Virus record (IMG/VR): IMGVR_UViG_3300046517_000351
Coordinates: 1 to 40,167 of that record
DNA: 40,167 nt
Origin: a virus
Reading direction: 5' to 3' (one strand)
Shown in pieces: positions 23,736 to 30,783 of this stretch. Each line of letters begins with the position of its first letter. Position 1 is the first letter of the stretch. The position numbers were made by a program, and so were the translations under genes. Under the pieces are notes generated by a model, which was not told the DNA's origin, did not search any database, and saw nothing but the letters and a program-made list of their open reading frames with translations.

Positions 23736-24706
23736 ATCGAGCGCAGAGCCCCCTGTAATGACAACATGAAAGCGATGGCTTGCTTGAAAGACTCGACCTC
23801 GACAACGCCCGCCCGCCGGAGCGACTGCGCGAACAGCCCGTCCCCGAGATTGCCGACGATGACCATCGCGCCGCCGACGAGGAACCGGCCCCAAATCTCG
23901 ACCGGGGTGCCGAACGACACTTGCACCCGGGCGTCGTACTCGAACACTGCCCAATCCCGTGACATGCACTCGACCATGTTCCGAGCGATCGTCTCGTCGG
24001 GTGTCTCGTCGAACCGCTTGCGGCATGCCGGGCAGTACACGTCGAAGAACGGGTGCGGGTCGGACATCTGGCCCGCCACGATGAACCGGCGATGTCTGTC
24101 CTCGGGGTTCTTGTCCACGTAGTCGATCGGACCGCCCAAGTACACCGTCGCGGAGGTCACGGGGAGCCCCGACGAGGTATCTCCTTGCCCGTTTGTATTC
24201 TCGGACGTATCCGTGTGGGTATCGGGCTCTTCCGGGGCTTCCGTGGGCTTCGGCTGATAGGCCGTGTCCAGCACCCACTCGCGATGTCCAGTCGAGCCGA
24301 ACCCCTTCGCGCCCCGGTCGGACGACGCGACCTCCGAAACCTCGACGATCTCGGCCCGGAGCACAGGCGCGAGGATCAACTGCGCGAGTCGTGTGCCGTG
24401 CTCGATGTGGATGTCGTGCCCGTTGCGATTGGTCACGTAGATGAACAACTCGCCGCGATAGCCCTGATCGATGACGCCCTCGTTGACGAACAGTCCCCGC
24501 TTGCGCAGTGTCGAACTCCGGCCCGTGATCCGGCCCCACACGCCCTCCGGCAGTTGGACCTTCAAGCCTGTGGGCAGGTCGATCGACGCGCCCGGGGCGA
24601 TGACCCACTCGTTGACCACCGCGAGGTCCATGCCCGCGTCCCCCGGGTAGCCGTAAGCGGGAATCTCCGCATCGATCAACTCGCGCTGAACCATGATCTC
24701 AACCAT
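23732..24706 (-). CDS. dut: dUTPase fused to nucleoside 2-deoxyribosyltransferase-like domain
   Basis: This 324-aa fusion is counted from the ATG that overlaps the kinase stop by 8 bases. Residues 1-142 are a trimeric dUTPase with all five motifs: PGDAGMDL (21-28), GRSSTLRKRGL (62-72), GVIDQGYRGEL (78-88, catalytic Asp80), GTRLAQLIL (104-112) and RGAKGFGSTG (131-140). A Thr/Glu/Pro linker (150-183) leads to residues 187-324, an N-deoxyribosyltransferase-like fold: VYLGGPID (188-195), SRDWAVFEYD (249-258) and SFGTPVEIW (264-272), with Glu270 as candidate nucleophile. The first domain hydrolyses dUTP to dUMP. The second probably cleaves or exchanges bases on deoxynucleosides or deoxynucleotides. 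It sits with the kinase and PurZ-like genes, so a shared dNTP-remodelling pathway is likely. Confidence 0.88.
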   Translation of the reverse strand: MVEIMVQRELIDAEIPAYGYPGDAGMDLAVVNEWVIAPGASIDLPTGLKVQLPEGVWGRITGRSSTLRKRGLFVNEGVIDQGYRGELFIYVTNRNGHDIHIEHGTRLAQLILAPVLRAEIVEVSEVASSDRGAKGFGSTGHREWVLDTAYQPKPTEAPEEPDTHTDTSENTNGQGDTSSGLPVTSATVYLGGPIDYVDKNPEDRHRRFIVAGQMSDPHPFFDVYCPACRKRFDETPDETIARNMVECMSRDWAVFEYDARVQVSFGTPVEIWGRFLVGGAMVIVGNLGDGLFAQSLRRAGVVEVESFKQAIAFMLSLQGALRSI

Positions 24707-25229
24707 CGAACGCTTGCCCCTTCTCACCGATCAGGTACCGGTACACGCTGCGCGCTACGTCCTGTCGGGTGCGATACGTCGTGTTGATCGCGCCCTCCCA
24801 CCCGACGAACTTGAACACCCACCCTCCGGCGATGTCGATCTGCAACAGGTCGCCCTGCTCGCGGATGCGTTTCTCGGCGAACTGGTCGTCCTCCCGGCCC
24901 CGCCGGTACAGTCGGTCCCGGGCGATGTCCGGGCGACACGTCAACAGGATCGTCTTCGTGTCGTCGGGGAGCAGCAATGACTGCGGCTGATTGCGCGGCC
25001 AACCATCGAGGATGAACTCCCGGTCCGACCACTCCGCCATCGCCGCGACGAACGCAGCGCGCATCGTCGCTTCGTCTGCCAAGTCACCTCGGGCGAGCGC
25101 GCCTGGGTCAAGCGCCCGGGCTAGGTCTCCCGCCGTGAACACTGGCCGATGGAGCCGCTCCGACAGGTCCGCCGCGAGGGTCGTCTTGCCCGAGCCCGGG
25201 ATGCCGATTAGGGCGATTACTCGGTTCAT
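24699..25229 (-). CDS. adenylate-kinase-like (d)NMP kinase
   Basis: This 176-aa P-loop kinase starts at an ATG overlapping the stop of the PurZ-like gene (ATGA at 25226-25229). It shows GIPGSGKTT (9-17), an NMP-binding-type TAGDLAR (32-38), the adenylate-kinase signature FILDGWPRNQPQ (72-83), and CRPDIARDRLYRRGREDDQ (98-116), corresponding to the arginines of the lid region. Residues beyond 130 (GGWVFKFVGWEG) differ from ordinary adenylate kinases. Its likely substrate is a deoxynucleoside monophosphate. Next to a PurZ homologue it could phosphorylate 2-aminodeoxyadenylate or dAMP; the substrate is inferred, not visible. Confidence 0.82.
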   Translation of the reverse strand: MNRVIALIGIPGSGKTTLAADLSERLHRPVFTAGDLARALDPGALARGDLADEATMRAAFVAAMAEWSDREFILDGWPRNQPQSLLLPDDTKTILLTCRPDIARDRLYRRGREDDQFAEKRIREQGDLLQIDIAGGWVFKFVGWEGAINTTYRTRQDVARSVYRYLIGEKGQAFDG

Positions 25230-26275
25230 GTCCAGTAGTCTCCGTGTGCGCACCGACTGCTTGCCGTCGCGACCTGCCACGCCCCGTCTGCCCGGGGACC
25301 GGTACCGAACCCGAGCACGGGTGCGCCGCTCGTTTCCTCGATGTAGTCCACGAGGTCGCGGATTTCTGGTTTGAGCATGAACGGCCCATAATCCGTCGTC
25401 CCGCGCAACTCCGGTGCGAGGTAGTCGGCGAACGTCAGGAACGTGCCACACGGCCCGTTGATTGCCGCCGCCCGGCGATACAGCGCGTCGTCCCAAAAGC
25501 CTACCCGCCGGACGCGATTAGTAACCGTGGTCCGCTCTTCTTCCTGCCCGAGTTCAGACCACGTCGTCTCGCGCGCCATCGGCCCCGAGTTGCCAGCGAC
25601 CCGGATCGGGAACGTCCGGGCGACGAGGTACGTGTGCCGGAGGAACCGGGGAGCGACGCCCGCATCGGCGAGCAACTGCGCCACATTGGTGTCAGCCGAC
25701 GTGCAGTATGGCCAGTCGCCGTGATGCAGCGATAGCGCCGCGCCCTGCGTACCCTCGAGCATTACCTCTTGATCGTCCACGAGCGCCTGATACAACAGGT
25801 CCGCCGTGTGCGCCTCCGGATGGATGCGGTCCCACGGGTCGCCCGCTTTCCACTCGACGTCCTGCACCAGCGGGTGCCCCGTCCGGAGGATTTTGGCAAT
25901 GCGCGCCGCGCCCACGCCCTCCTGCGTCGAACCGATGGCCTCCCACATGCCTTTCTCGGCTGCTTGCATCTCGTGGTTGACGACGACCGCTTGGGTGTCC
26001 ACGATGACCTCCACCCCGGGCAGGTCGCGCAACTCGGACGCGAGCAGTTCGAGATCGACCACCGCCCCGGCCCCGATGACCAGCCGACATTCCGGGTTGA
26101 TCCAAGCGCACGGGACGCCGCGCATCTTGTACACCCGCCCGTCGTGCCACAGGCTGTGTCCGGCGTTCGGTCCCCCGGTACGGACTGCCACGTCGAACCG
26201 CCCGGCGATTGCCGCCGCGATGACGCCCTTGCCCTCCGAACCGTGCTGCGCCCCAATAAGTGCTGTTGCTGTCAC
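25226..26275 (-). CDS. purZ: adenylosuccinate synthetase homologue of PurZ type
   Basis: This 349-aa enzyme (GTG start, GTGA overlap with the nuclease gene) keeps the PurA/PurZ framework: GAQHGSEGKG (8-17), GGPNAGH (34-40), STQEGVGAARIAKI (116-129), EGTQGAALSLHHG (174-186), CTSADTN (191-197), NRVRRVGFWD (253-262) and GFGTGP (322-327). The catalytic Asp of PurA (in GDEGKG) is Ser13 here. That change marks PurZ, which uses dGMP and aspartate to make the precursor of 2-aminoadenine (Z). The phage may therefore replace adenine by Z in its DNA. No DatZ, MazZ or DpoZ gene is recognisable, so the extent of replacement is open. Function from family knowledge plus the diagnostic residue. Confidence 0.88.
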   Translation of the reverse strand: MTATALIGAQHGSEGKGVIAAAIAGRFDVAVRTGGPNAGHSLWHDGRVYKMRGVPCAWINPECRLVIGAGAVVDLELLASELRDLPGVEVIVDTQAVVVNHEMQAAEKGMWEAIGSTQEGVGAARIAKILRTGHPLVQDVEWKAGDPWDRIHPEAHTADLLYQALVDDQEVMLEGTQGAALSLHHGDWPYCTSADTNVAQLLADAGVAPRFLRHTYLVARTFPIRVAGNSGPMARETTWSELGQEEERTTVTNRVRRVGFWDDALYRRAAAINGPCGTFLTFADYLAPELRGTTDYGPFMLKPEIRDLVDYIEETSGAPVLGFGTGPRADGAWQVATASSRCAHGDYWT

Positions 26276-26559
26276 TCCAACTCCTTCTCAATCGACCGCC
26301 GATCGGACGGACGCCACACCCCGGCGTCGGCCCCCGCCCTTGTCAGTCTATTCAACCACGCCGACTGCGCCCCCGTCAAGACGCCGCCTTCGGTCTTCAC
26401 TTCACGGAACAGCACCCGCTCCCGGACGAGCACCAGATCGGGGAACCCGGGGTTCGACCGTCTGCTGTCGTAGGTGTGGTAGATCGCCCATCGCCGGATG
26501 CCCGCTAGGTCGATGATCCACGCCTGGAAATCGGCCTCAGATTCTCGAACAGAAAGCAC
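26272..26559 (-). CDS. VRR-NUC family nuclease
   Basis: This 95-aa protein is taken from the GTG at 26559, the first start that leaves only the compact VRR-NUC domain (longer in-frame extensions are shadow of the upstream gene). It begins ESEADFQAWIIDLA and contains HTYDSRRSNPGFPDLVLV (the PD of the active site), FREVKTEGG (the ExK), GAQSAWLNRLTRAG and VWRPSD, all standard for stand-alone phage VRR-NUC enzymes, thought to resolve branched DNA. It lies upstream of and overlaps the PurZ-like gene by 4 bases. Confidence 0.88.
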   Translation of the reverse strand: MLSVRESEADFQAWIIDLAGIRRWAIYHTYDSRRSNPGFPDLVLVRERVLFREVKTEGGVLTGAQSAWLNRLTRAGADAGVWRPSDRRSIEKELE

Positions 26560-26749
26560 AGAGGACGCGATGTGGCGGGATGCGGGTGAGACAGCGCGGC
26601 CCCGGGCAAGGACGGCTGTAAATGAACGGCTCGCGGGGGAGCGGATCGTACGGGACGCCATGCGCCCTGAACATACCCCGCTCCGTCAGGCGATATGGGC
26701 TCTGCGGGTGCTGCTGCCGCTGCATCACTGGCCCGGTGCGAGCCGCCAT
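26537..26749 (-). CDS. small zinc-ribbon-like protein
   Basis: This 70-aa basic protein (TGATG junction with the gene before it) ends with CPGPRC and, after 14 residues, CAFC, a possible four-cysteine zinc site. The rest (QRQQHPQSPYRLTERGMFRAHG) has no recognisable fold. Its last 23 bases overlap the nuclease start. Codon use resembles its neighbours, supporting a real gene, but the assignment is weaker than for the genes around it. Confidence 0.55.
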   Translation of the reverse strand: MAARTGPVMQRQQHPQSPYRLTERGMFRAHGVPYDPLPREPFIYSRPCPGPRCLTRIPPHRVLCAFCSRI

Positions 26750-27015
26750 CACGTCGGCTCGACTTCGACAAGGAACGCTGTCGTCGGCGGGCGGAGCCGC
26801 ACGTCGGGTGCGTTCTTCGGCTCGATGAACCGAGCGATCTCGTGGGAACACCCGTCGCATAGTTCTCTGTGGCGATCTATCCCGTCCGTGTCCACCGGCC
26901 CTAGTGGAATCTGGACGACCGACGTCCAACCCCGGGGGGATGCACCCTCGACCTCGACGAGTTCGGACTTTTCGCACCGGTCGCAGACGAACTGCTGCAC
27001 CTTCCGACGAGTCAT
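26749..27015 (-). CDS. zinc-ribbon protein
   Basis: This 88-aa protein starts at an ATG overlapping the previous stop (ATGA at 27012-27015). Two CxxC pairs, FVCDRCEKSE (Cys11, Cys14) and ELCDGCSHE (Cys53, Cys56), enclose a beta segment (GWTSVVQIPLGP), a typical zinc ribbon seen in many phage proteins. The C-terminus (PTTAFLVEVEPT) is beta-like. A role in nucleic-acid or protein binding is likely. Confidence 0.72.
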   Translation of the reverse strand: MTRRKVQQFVCDRCEKSELVEVEGASPRGWTSVVQIPLGPVDTDGIDRHRELCDGCSHEIARFIEPKNAPDVRLRPPTTAFLVEVEPT

Positions 27016-27683
27016 GAGACGTCCGACACGACTACGGAATCGACGACCGCCCACTTGACGCCGCCGTTGAGCCCCGGGAACAGGATCGTCGTGTTGCCGC
27101 CGTTGTGCTTAACGACCGTGCCCCGGAGGGTGACCGTCTCGCCCGGTTTAAACGCCTTCAACGTCGCGGCGAGTTCGACCCGCTCGTCAACCGTCGATGG
27201 CTCTTCGAGGAACGCGTCCATCGTAATCGTCTGCATGTCGAACATCGTCGGTTGCGCCCACTCCGGGAGCCGTGCCGGATCGACCCGGTAGAATGTCCCG
27301 GCATTGCCCATCGACACTCGTTCGATCAGTTCGCCCTCGATGGCGTCGGCCTTGAACAGGAGCGGCAGATCGTACAGCGCGATCCACCACGGGTTGCCGT
27401 CGGGGAGTTGCCCGACTTGGGCGAGCCAGTAGTGGAAACCGTCGGGCGGATTCTTCGCTGCGTCGAGTTCCTTCGGAGCCGCCGTCAACCAGAACATGAA
27501 CCGCCGGGCGTTGAGGTCGCCCGTGTACTTGACGAGGATCGCGTGGTGCTCGCCGTCTGCGTCACCGCTGAATCGTGGGTAGCGGTTGCTGCCGCTGATC
27601 TCCAACTGTCTGCACCCGAGCGCCGCCTGAAATCGGGGCTGCTCGATGAGCGCCTGTCGGATGGCCCTGATCTTGTCGTCCAC
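27012..27683 (-). CDS. hypothetical protein heading the nucleotide-metabolism operon
   Basis: This 223-aa protein starts at GTG 5 bases after a perfect GGAGG. It has an N-terminal helix (DKIRAIRQALIEQPRFQAAL), a beta-rich middle (AILVKYTGDLNARRFMFWL, PWWIALYDLPLLFKADA) and a C-terminal segment with OB-like look (GETVTLRGTVVKHNGGNTTI, VKWAVVDSVVV). I do not recognise the family. As first gene of the operon containing VRR-NUC, the PurZ-like enzyme, kinase and dUTPase, it may be involved in DNA replication or modification. Confidence 0.7.
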   Translation of the reverse strand: MDDKIRAIRQALIEQPRFQAALGCRQLEISGSNRYPRFSGDADGEHHAILVKYTGDLNARRFMFWLTAAPKELDAAKNPPDGFHYWLAQVGQLPDGNPWWIALYDLPLLFKADAIEGELIERVSMGNAGTFYRVDPARLPEWAQPTMFDMQTITMDAFLEEPSTVDERVELAATLKAFKPGETVTLRGTVVKHNGGNTTILFPGLNGGVKWAVVDSVVVSDVS

Positions 27684-27843
27684 TGTAACCTCCTAAGATT
27701 GACTAGAATGACCGGGCTGCTGCGGGCGGTCCAAACGGGTGCAAGGAGAGCGCTGCCGGTCACACTCGGCGCGCTGCTTCACACCCGGACGGTGGTCCTT
27801 TCGGTTGGCACACCGCCAGCCCCGGTCTTGACGCATTCTACCA
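27684..27843 (-). promoter_or_regulatory. 160-base leader with extended -10 promoter
   Basis: TGG-TAGAAT at 27843-27835 lacks a clear -35. It would start a transcript with a leader of about 145 bases before the GTG at 27683. The leader is GC-rich, with short inverted repeats (GACCGG ... CCGGTC) and an inverse match to the GGGCGGTCC core of the early leader motif. A 47-codon frame in it starts inside the -10 and is not credited. The length leaves room for regulation by RNA structure. Confidence 0.45.
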
Positions 27844-27852
27844 CGCCGCCGT

Positions 27853-28368
27853 CTACTCTGCTATCTTTCGCCCCGCTTTCTTGCCTTCTAAGATCGACGG
27901 ATCGACCCCGGCGTCCACCAACGCCTGTTTCGGGTCTAACCTCTCCGGCACTCGTGCGCTAGCACCCGCGTCGTCCGTGGGTATCGTCCGTGTCGTTTCG
28001 TGTCCCACTGTGGGAGTCTGTGGGAGTCTGTGGGAGCGCTTGCCCGCCATGTACCCCCGCTTGTACTCCGGGCTGTCACTCGGACCACGCGCGACGGGTT
28101 GATGCTCGCCATATCTCCGGATGCCGATCTGCGGCCCGTCGTCTTCGGCGTCGAGCATGTGCCGCATCTGCGCCACAGCCTTCTCCGGATCGGTCACGCC
28201 CTCCTTGCGGAGCAACCGAATCAGTTCGCCCTCCGTTTGGAACGGCACCCCATCGCGAGCCGCTTGCAGGAGGTACGCCTTGATCCACGCCGCTTGCACC
28301 GCCTCCGGCATCAGCGACCAGCCCTCGTCGTCCAGTAGCCCGACGTCGAGCCTAATCCACTTACCCAT
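27853..28368 (-). CDS. possible replication protein (replisome-organiser-like N-terminus)
   Basis: This 171-aa protein is taken from the second ATG (28368), which has GAGAG 7 bases upstream; the first ATG at 28374 is too close to it. The N-terminus (KWIRLDVGLLDDEGWSLMPE, then VQAAWIKAYLLQAARDG) with a following LIRLLRKEG and a histidine-rich turn resembles the N-terminal winged-helix region of phage replication organisers. The second half is polar and Pro/Thr-rich and carries the 10-bp DNA repeats. No helicase or primase gene is present, so this could recruit host replication proteins. The assignment is tentative. Confidence 0.5.
   Translation of the reverse strand: MGKWIRLDVGLLDDEGWSLMPEAVQAAWIKAYLLQAARDGVPFQTEGELIRLLRKEGVTDPEKAVAQMRHMLDAEDDGPQIGIRRYGEHQPVARGPSDSPEYKRGYMAGKRSHRLPQTPTVGHETTRTIPTDDAGASARVPERLDPKQALVDAGVDPSILEGKKAGRKIAE
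28003..28036. repeat. 10-bp tandem repeats with adjoining palindrome (origin candidate)
   Basis: TGGGAGTCTG occurs twice in tandem (28011-28020, 28021-28030) with a partial third copy (TGGGAG at 28031). The first unit overlaps a palindrome TCCCACtGTGGGA (28003-28015). A further direct repeat TCGTCCGTG is at 27971 and 27984. Iterons inside a replication gene recall the lambda origin in gene O. Confidence 0.4.
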
Positions 28369-28675
28369 TGACATCTCTCAGGTACTTGCGCTGCAAAGCG
28401 AGCGCATGCTTCGACGTCCCCCACCCGTCGAGATGGTGATGCGAACACAGGATCAACAGGTGCGCCCGGTCCGTGATCCGCCGCCCGCCCGCCTCTTTGA
28501 CGTGCTGCCGGGTGATGACCCCGGAGCACTGATCGATCGGGTGGCAGCGGGCTTCGAGGTACGGGGCGACACACCCGCCGTCCCGCTCTAGGACGAAGTC
28601 GTACTCGGCTCGCTCGCTTGGGGTGACGCGGTGTGCTCGTCGCCGGGGAGTTCGCCCGTCAGGAGTGCATGCCAT
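28361..28675 (-). CDS. HNH endonuclease-like protein
   Basis: This 104-aa protein starts at an ATG with AGAGG 9 bases upstream; this makes an 88-bp overlap with the gene before it, but no later start keeps the domain. It contains GGCVAPYLEARCHPIDQC (metal-binding cysteines), TRQHVKEAGG, then DRAHLLILCSHHHLDGW, giving the His-Asn/His-His arrangement of HNH nucleases. In phages such small HNH proteins often assist DNA packaging or act in recombination. Here it sits with the recombination genes rather than terminase. Confidence 0.78.
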   Translation of the reverse strand: MACTPDGRTPRRRAHRVTPSERAEYDFVLERDGGCVAPYLEARCHPIDQCSGVITRQHVKEAGGRRITDRAHLLILCSHHHLDGWGTSKHALALQRKYLRDVNG

Positions 28676-29466
28676 AGTTGCTGCCTCTGCTCGTCTGTCA
28701 ACTGCCGGAGCGTGTGCCCCTCGCCGAACATCGTCCGGCCCGTCTTGGTGATCGTCGCGGACGGGATGAACTTCTCCCGGGCGAGTTCGATCAGGACCTC
28801 GTACGTCATCGCCCGGATTTGCTCGTCGGTCTTGCCGTCCAGACTGCGCGGGACAGTGGTCGTAGCGTCCACGGGGAGCGCAGACGATGCCCCTTCTTTG
28901 GCCGCGACGGGCGGGGGGGCATCTGTGGGCGTATCCGCGTCCGGCTGGTCTTCCGTGGGCTCGTCTGCGGTCTGCTTGCTACGAATCTCGTCCGCCGTCG
29001 CGATGCCGCCCCGAGTAGCCAGCCCGACTGCCGCGATTGCCCGGCCCCAAGCGGACGTCTCGGCGTTCTCCAACTCGGAGCCGAGAGTGTACGGCGTCTG
29101 GCCGGGCAGGACCATCCACGAATGACCGACTCCCGGTAATGGGTCGTCCGGCGTCCGGAATGCCATCCCCTCGACCACGATCAGCCCGATGGCGACCGGG
29201 ATGTCCTTGACCTTGGTGTTGCCCCGTTGGTCGCGGGTCTGCCGCTGTTGGACCTCGAACCCGTCAATCTGCGAGAGTTTGTGGATGCGCGACGACAGCC
29301 GCCCGTCCGGATACTTGGCGTAGAACTCTTGTATCCGCTTGTCAACCTCGACGTAATCGCCCCGGTCGTCGCTCTTCCGTTGGAACGACCGCCCGTGTGT
29401 CTGCTGCCCCCGGTTTGGGTTACCGCCGAACTGTGGCGGTTCGTCGTAACCGTCGTATCCGCTCAT
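28588..29466 (-). CDS. ERF/RecT-like single-strand annealing protein
   Basis: This 292-aa protein starts at an ATG overlapping the exonuclease stop (ATGA at 29463-29466). Residues 30-165 show YVEVDKRIQEFYAKYPDGRL, an IPVAIGLIVVEGMAF strand, and the signature TLGSELENAETSAWGRAIAA with GLATRGGIATADEIRSKQ, the pattern of ERF-superfamily annealing proteins encoded beside exonucleases. Then comes an acidic Pro/Thr-rich linker and a C-terminal helical domain (EVLIELAREKFIPSATI, RQLTDEQRQQLWHALL). Together with the exonuclease it would form a strand-annealing recombination pair, as lambda Exo and Beta do. Confidence 0.75.
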   Translation of the reverse strand: MSGYDGYDEPPQFGGNPNRGQQTHGRSFQRKSDDRGDYVEVDKRIQEFYAKYPDGRLSSRIHKLSQIDGFEVQQRQTRDQRGNTKVKDIPVAIGLIVVEGMAFRTPDDPLPGVGHSWMVLPGQTPYTLGSELENAETSAWGRAIAAVGLATRGGIATADEIRSKQTADEPTEDQPDADTPTDAPPPVAAKEGASSALPVDATTTVPRSLDGKTDEQIRAMTYEVLIELAREKFIPSATITKTGRTMFGEGHTLRQLTDEQRQQLWHALLTGELPGDEHTASPQASEPSTTSS

Positions 29467-30494
29467 TTGGTCTCCTTCCGCTTGACTAGAAACGGTCGCG
29501 CTGCCGCGCCCTGCATAGTGTACAACGACACCACGGTGTCGAAAAGACCCGGGTCTAGGTGTGCCGCTGCTGGACCGTCGCGCCAGTCCGGGTACAGCCG
29601 CCGGACGACCGCGAGCGTGTTCCACAGTGTGGTCGCCACGGCCTCCCATCCGACTTTCTCGGGAGCCTTGGACAGACGCCAATGTACAGTCCAGTCGGGA
29701 GCGTCTGCCCCGGCGTGTTCGCCGATGACCATCTTGGCCTGATTGATCGAGACGCCCAACTCGCCCTCCAACTCGGCGAGCGTCTCCTTGGTGCCGAGAA
29801 TCTCGTGGACGATGCGGTCCAGAGCCGTGTCCGGGGCGACCACTAGCCGCGACTCGGGCTCATGCTGCCGGGGGAACACGAGGTCAGGACGATCGCGGCC
29901 TTCGGGCGGGACCTGCCCCGTCAGGACGTACCGCTGCCAGAAATCGACGACCCGCTCTTCGAGGTCGATCTGGTAACCGAGATCGGACTCCATCCGGTAC
30001 GTCCGGAAATCGCCGCCGGGGAGCAGGACCGACACGTCGCACCACGGCAACCCGGTGATCGCGAGGTACTGCTGGACTTGGGGGATGTAGTGCTCCGGGA
30101 CGCCCGCCTCCCAAACCGCCGGGTCTTGGGCGGTCTTACCCTCCCACAATCCCGCGATGCCCACCGGGGTGAACACGAAGCGGTCCGGGGTGCCGAACTG
30201 GATGCCGTTCTCGTGCCACAGTCGGCCCGGCGATTGCTCGACCTTGACCCGGGCTGTCCGCTCGTACTCCATCGCGACCAGCGGTTCGAGCAGGATGCCC
30301 CACCGCATCGCCGCAGTCTGCGCCCGGGGTGCCCACCCGGGGTGATGTGTCTTCTCCTGCCAGACGTCCAGACGGTCGCGCCATGGCGACACGCCCAAGA
30401 TCGCCGCCGCGTCCGAGCCGCCTACTCCCTGATCACGCCCATCCTTTACCCCCGTTGCACTCTCGACGCGGGGGGATGTCGGGGAGCCACTCAT
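29463..30494 (-). CDS. YqaJ-like viral recombinase exonuclease
   Basis: This 343-aa protein (start ATG 30494, overlapping the upstream gene by 62 bases) has the YqaJ/lambda-exonuclease fold. GGSDAAAILGVSPW is followed by AAMRWGILLEPLVAMEYE (first catalytic Glu), GTPDRFVFTP (catalytic Asp), GLWEGKTAQD (ExK) and HYIPQVQQYLAITG (Gln motif). The C-terminal 100 residues are helical (DRIVHEILGTKETLAELEGE). It digests 5' ends to create single strands for the annealing protein that follows. Longer upstream reading in this frame is low-complexity shadow of the preceding gene. Confidence 0.88.
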   Translation of the reverse strand: MSGSPTSPRVESATGVKDGRDQGVGGSDAAAILGVSPWRDRLDVWQEKTHHPGWAPRAQTAAMRWGILLEPLVAMEYERTARVKVEQSPGRLWHENGIQFGTPDRFVFTPVGIAGLWEGKTAQDPAVWEAGVPEHYIPQVQQYLAITGLPWCDVSVLLPGGDFRTYRMESDLGYQIDLEERVVDFWQRYVLTGQVPPEGRDRPDLVFPRQHEPESRLVVAPDTALDRIVHEILGTKETLAELEGELGVSINQAKMVIGEHAGADAPDWTVHWRLSKAPEKVGWEAVATTLWNTLAVVRRLYPDWRDGPAAAHLDPGLFDTVVSLYTMQGAAARPFLVKRKETK

Positions 30495-30783
30495 ACGCTC
30501 CGCCGAACTGGATGAGTTCGCCGCCGTAGGCTCGACAGGTTCGACCGCAGACGTGGTGCCACTCTCGACGGCAGGACCAGCAGACTCGGGTGGCGTCGGC
30601 GGTGACCATTCCGCAGTAACAGCCGCAGTCGCACGGGACCGGGACGGCCTTGTGGCTCTTGGCACTAGACTTCTCCTGAACAGTCGTCGGCGTCACCCAC
30701 TGTGTCGCTTCCCACAGATAATCGGGAGACGCATCGACGGCGACCCGGAGTTTTAGTCCAGACCGCCGTCGAGGGATCGGCAT
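30433..30783 (-). CDS. Cys-rich hypothetical protein
   Basis: This 116-aa protein begins in a TAATG junction with the gene before it. A basic start (PRRRSGLKLRV) and an aromatic stretch (DYLWEATQWV) precede CDCGCYCGMV (51-60), VCWSCRREWHHVC (67-79) and RTCRAY, eight cysteines and two histidines in 40 residues, enough for two zinc sites. The C-x-C-x-C core recalls the GHDA module of its neighbours, without the PGHDA part. Function unknown. Confidence 0.65.
   Translation of the reverse strand: MPIPRRRSGLKLRVAVDASPDYLWEATQWVTPTTVQEKSSAKSHKAVPVPCDCGCYCGMVTADATRVCWSCRREWHHVCGRTCRAYGGELIQFGGAYEWLPDIPPRRECNGGKGWA

Noticed and set aside
25226-26275. ordinary cellular PurA picked up by the phage
   Set aside because: The catalytic Asp is Ser and the neighbours are phage nucleotide genes; PurZ is the better call.
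27693-27836. 47-codon frame with four cysteines in the leader near 27.8 kb
   Set aside because: Its ATG overlaps the -10 element and it has no ribosome site. It would lie upstream of the expected transcript start.
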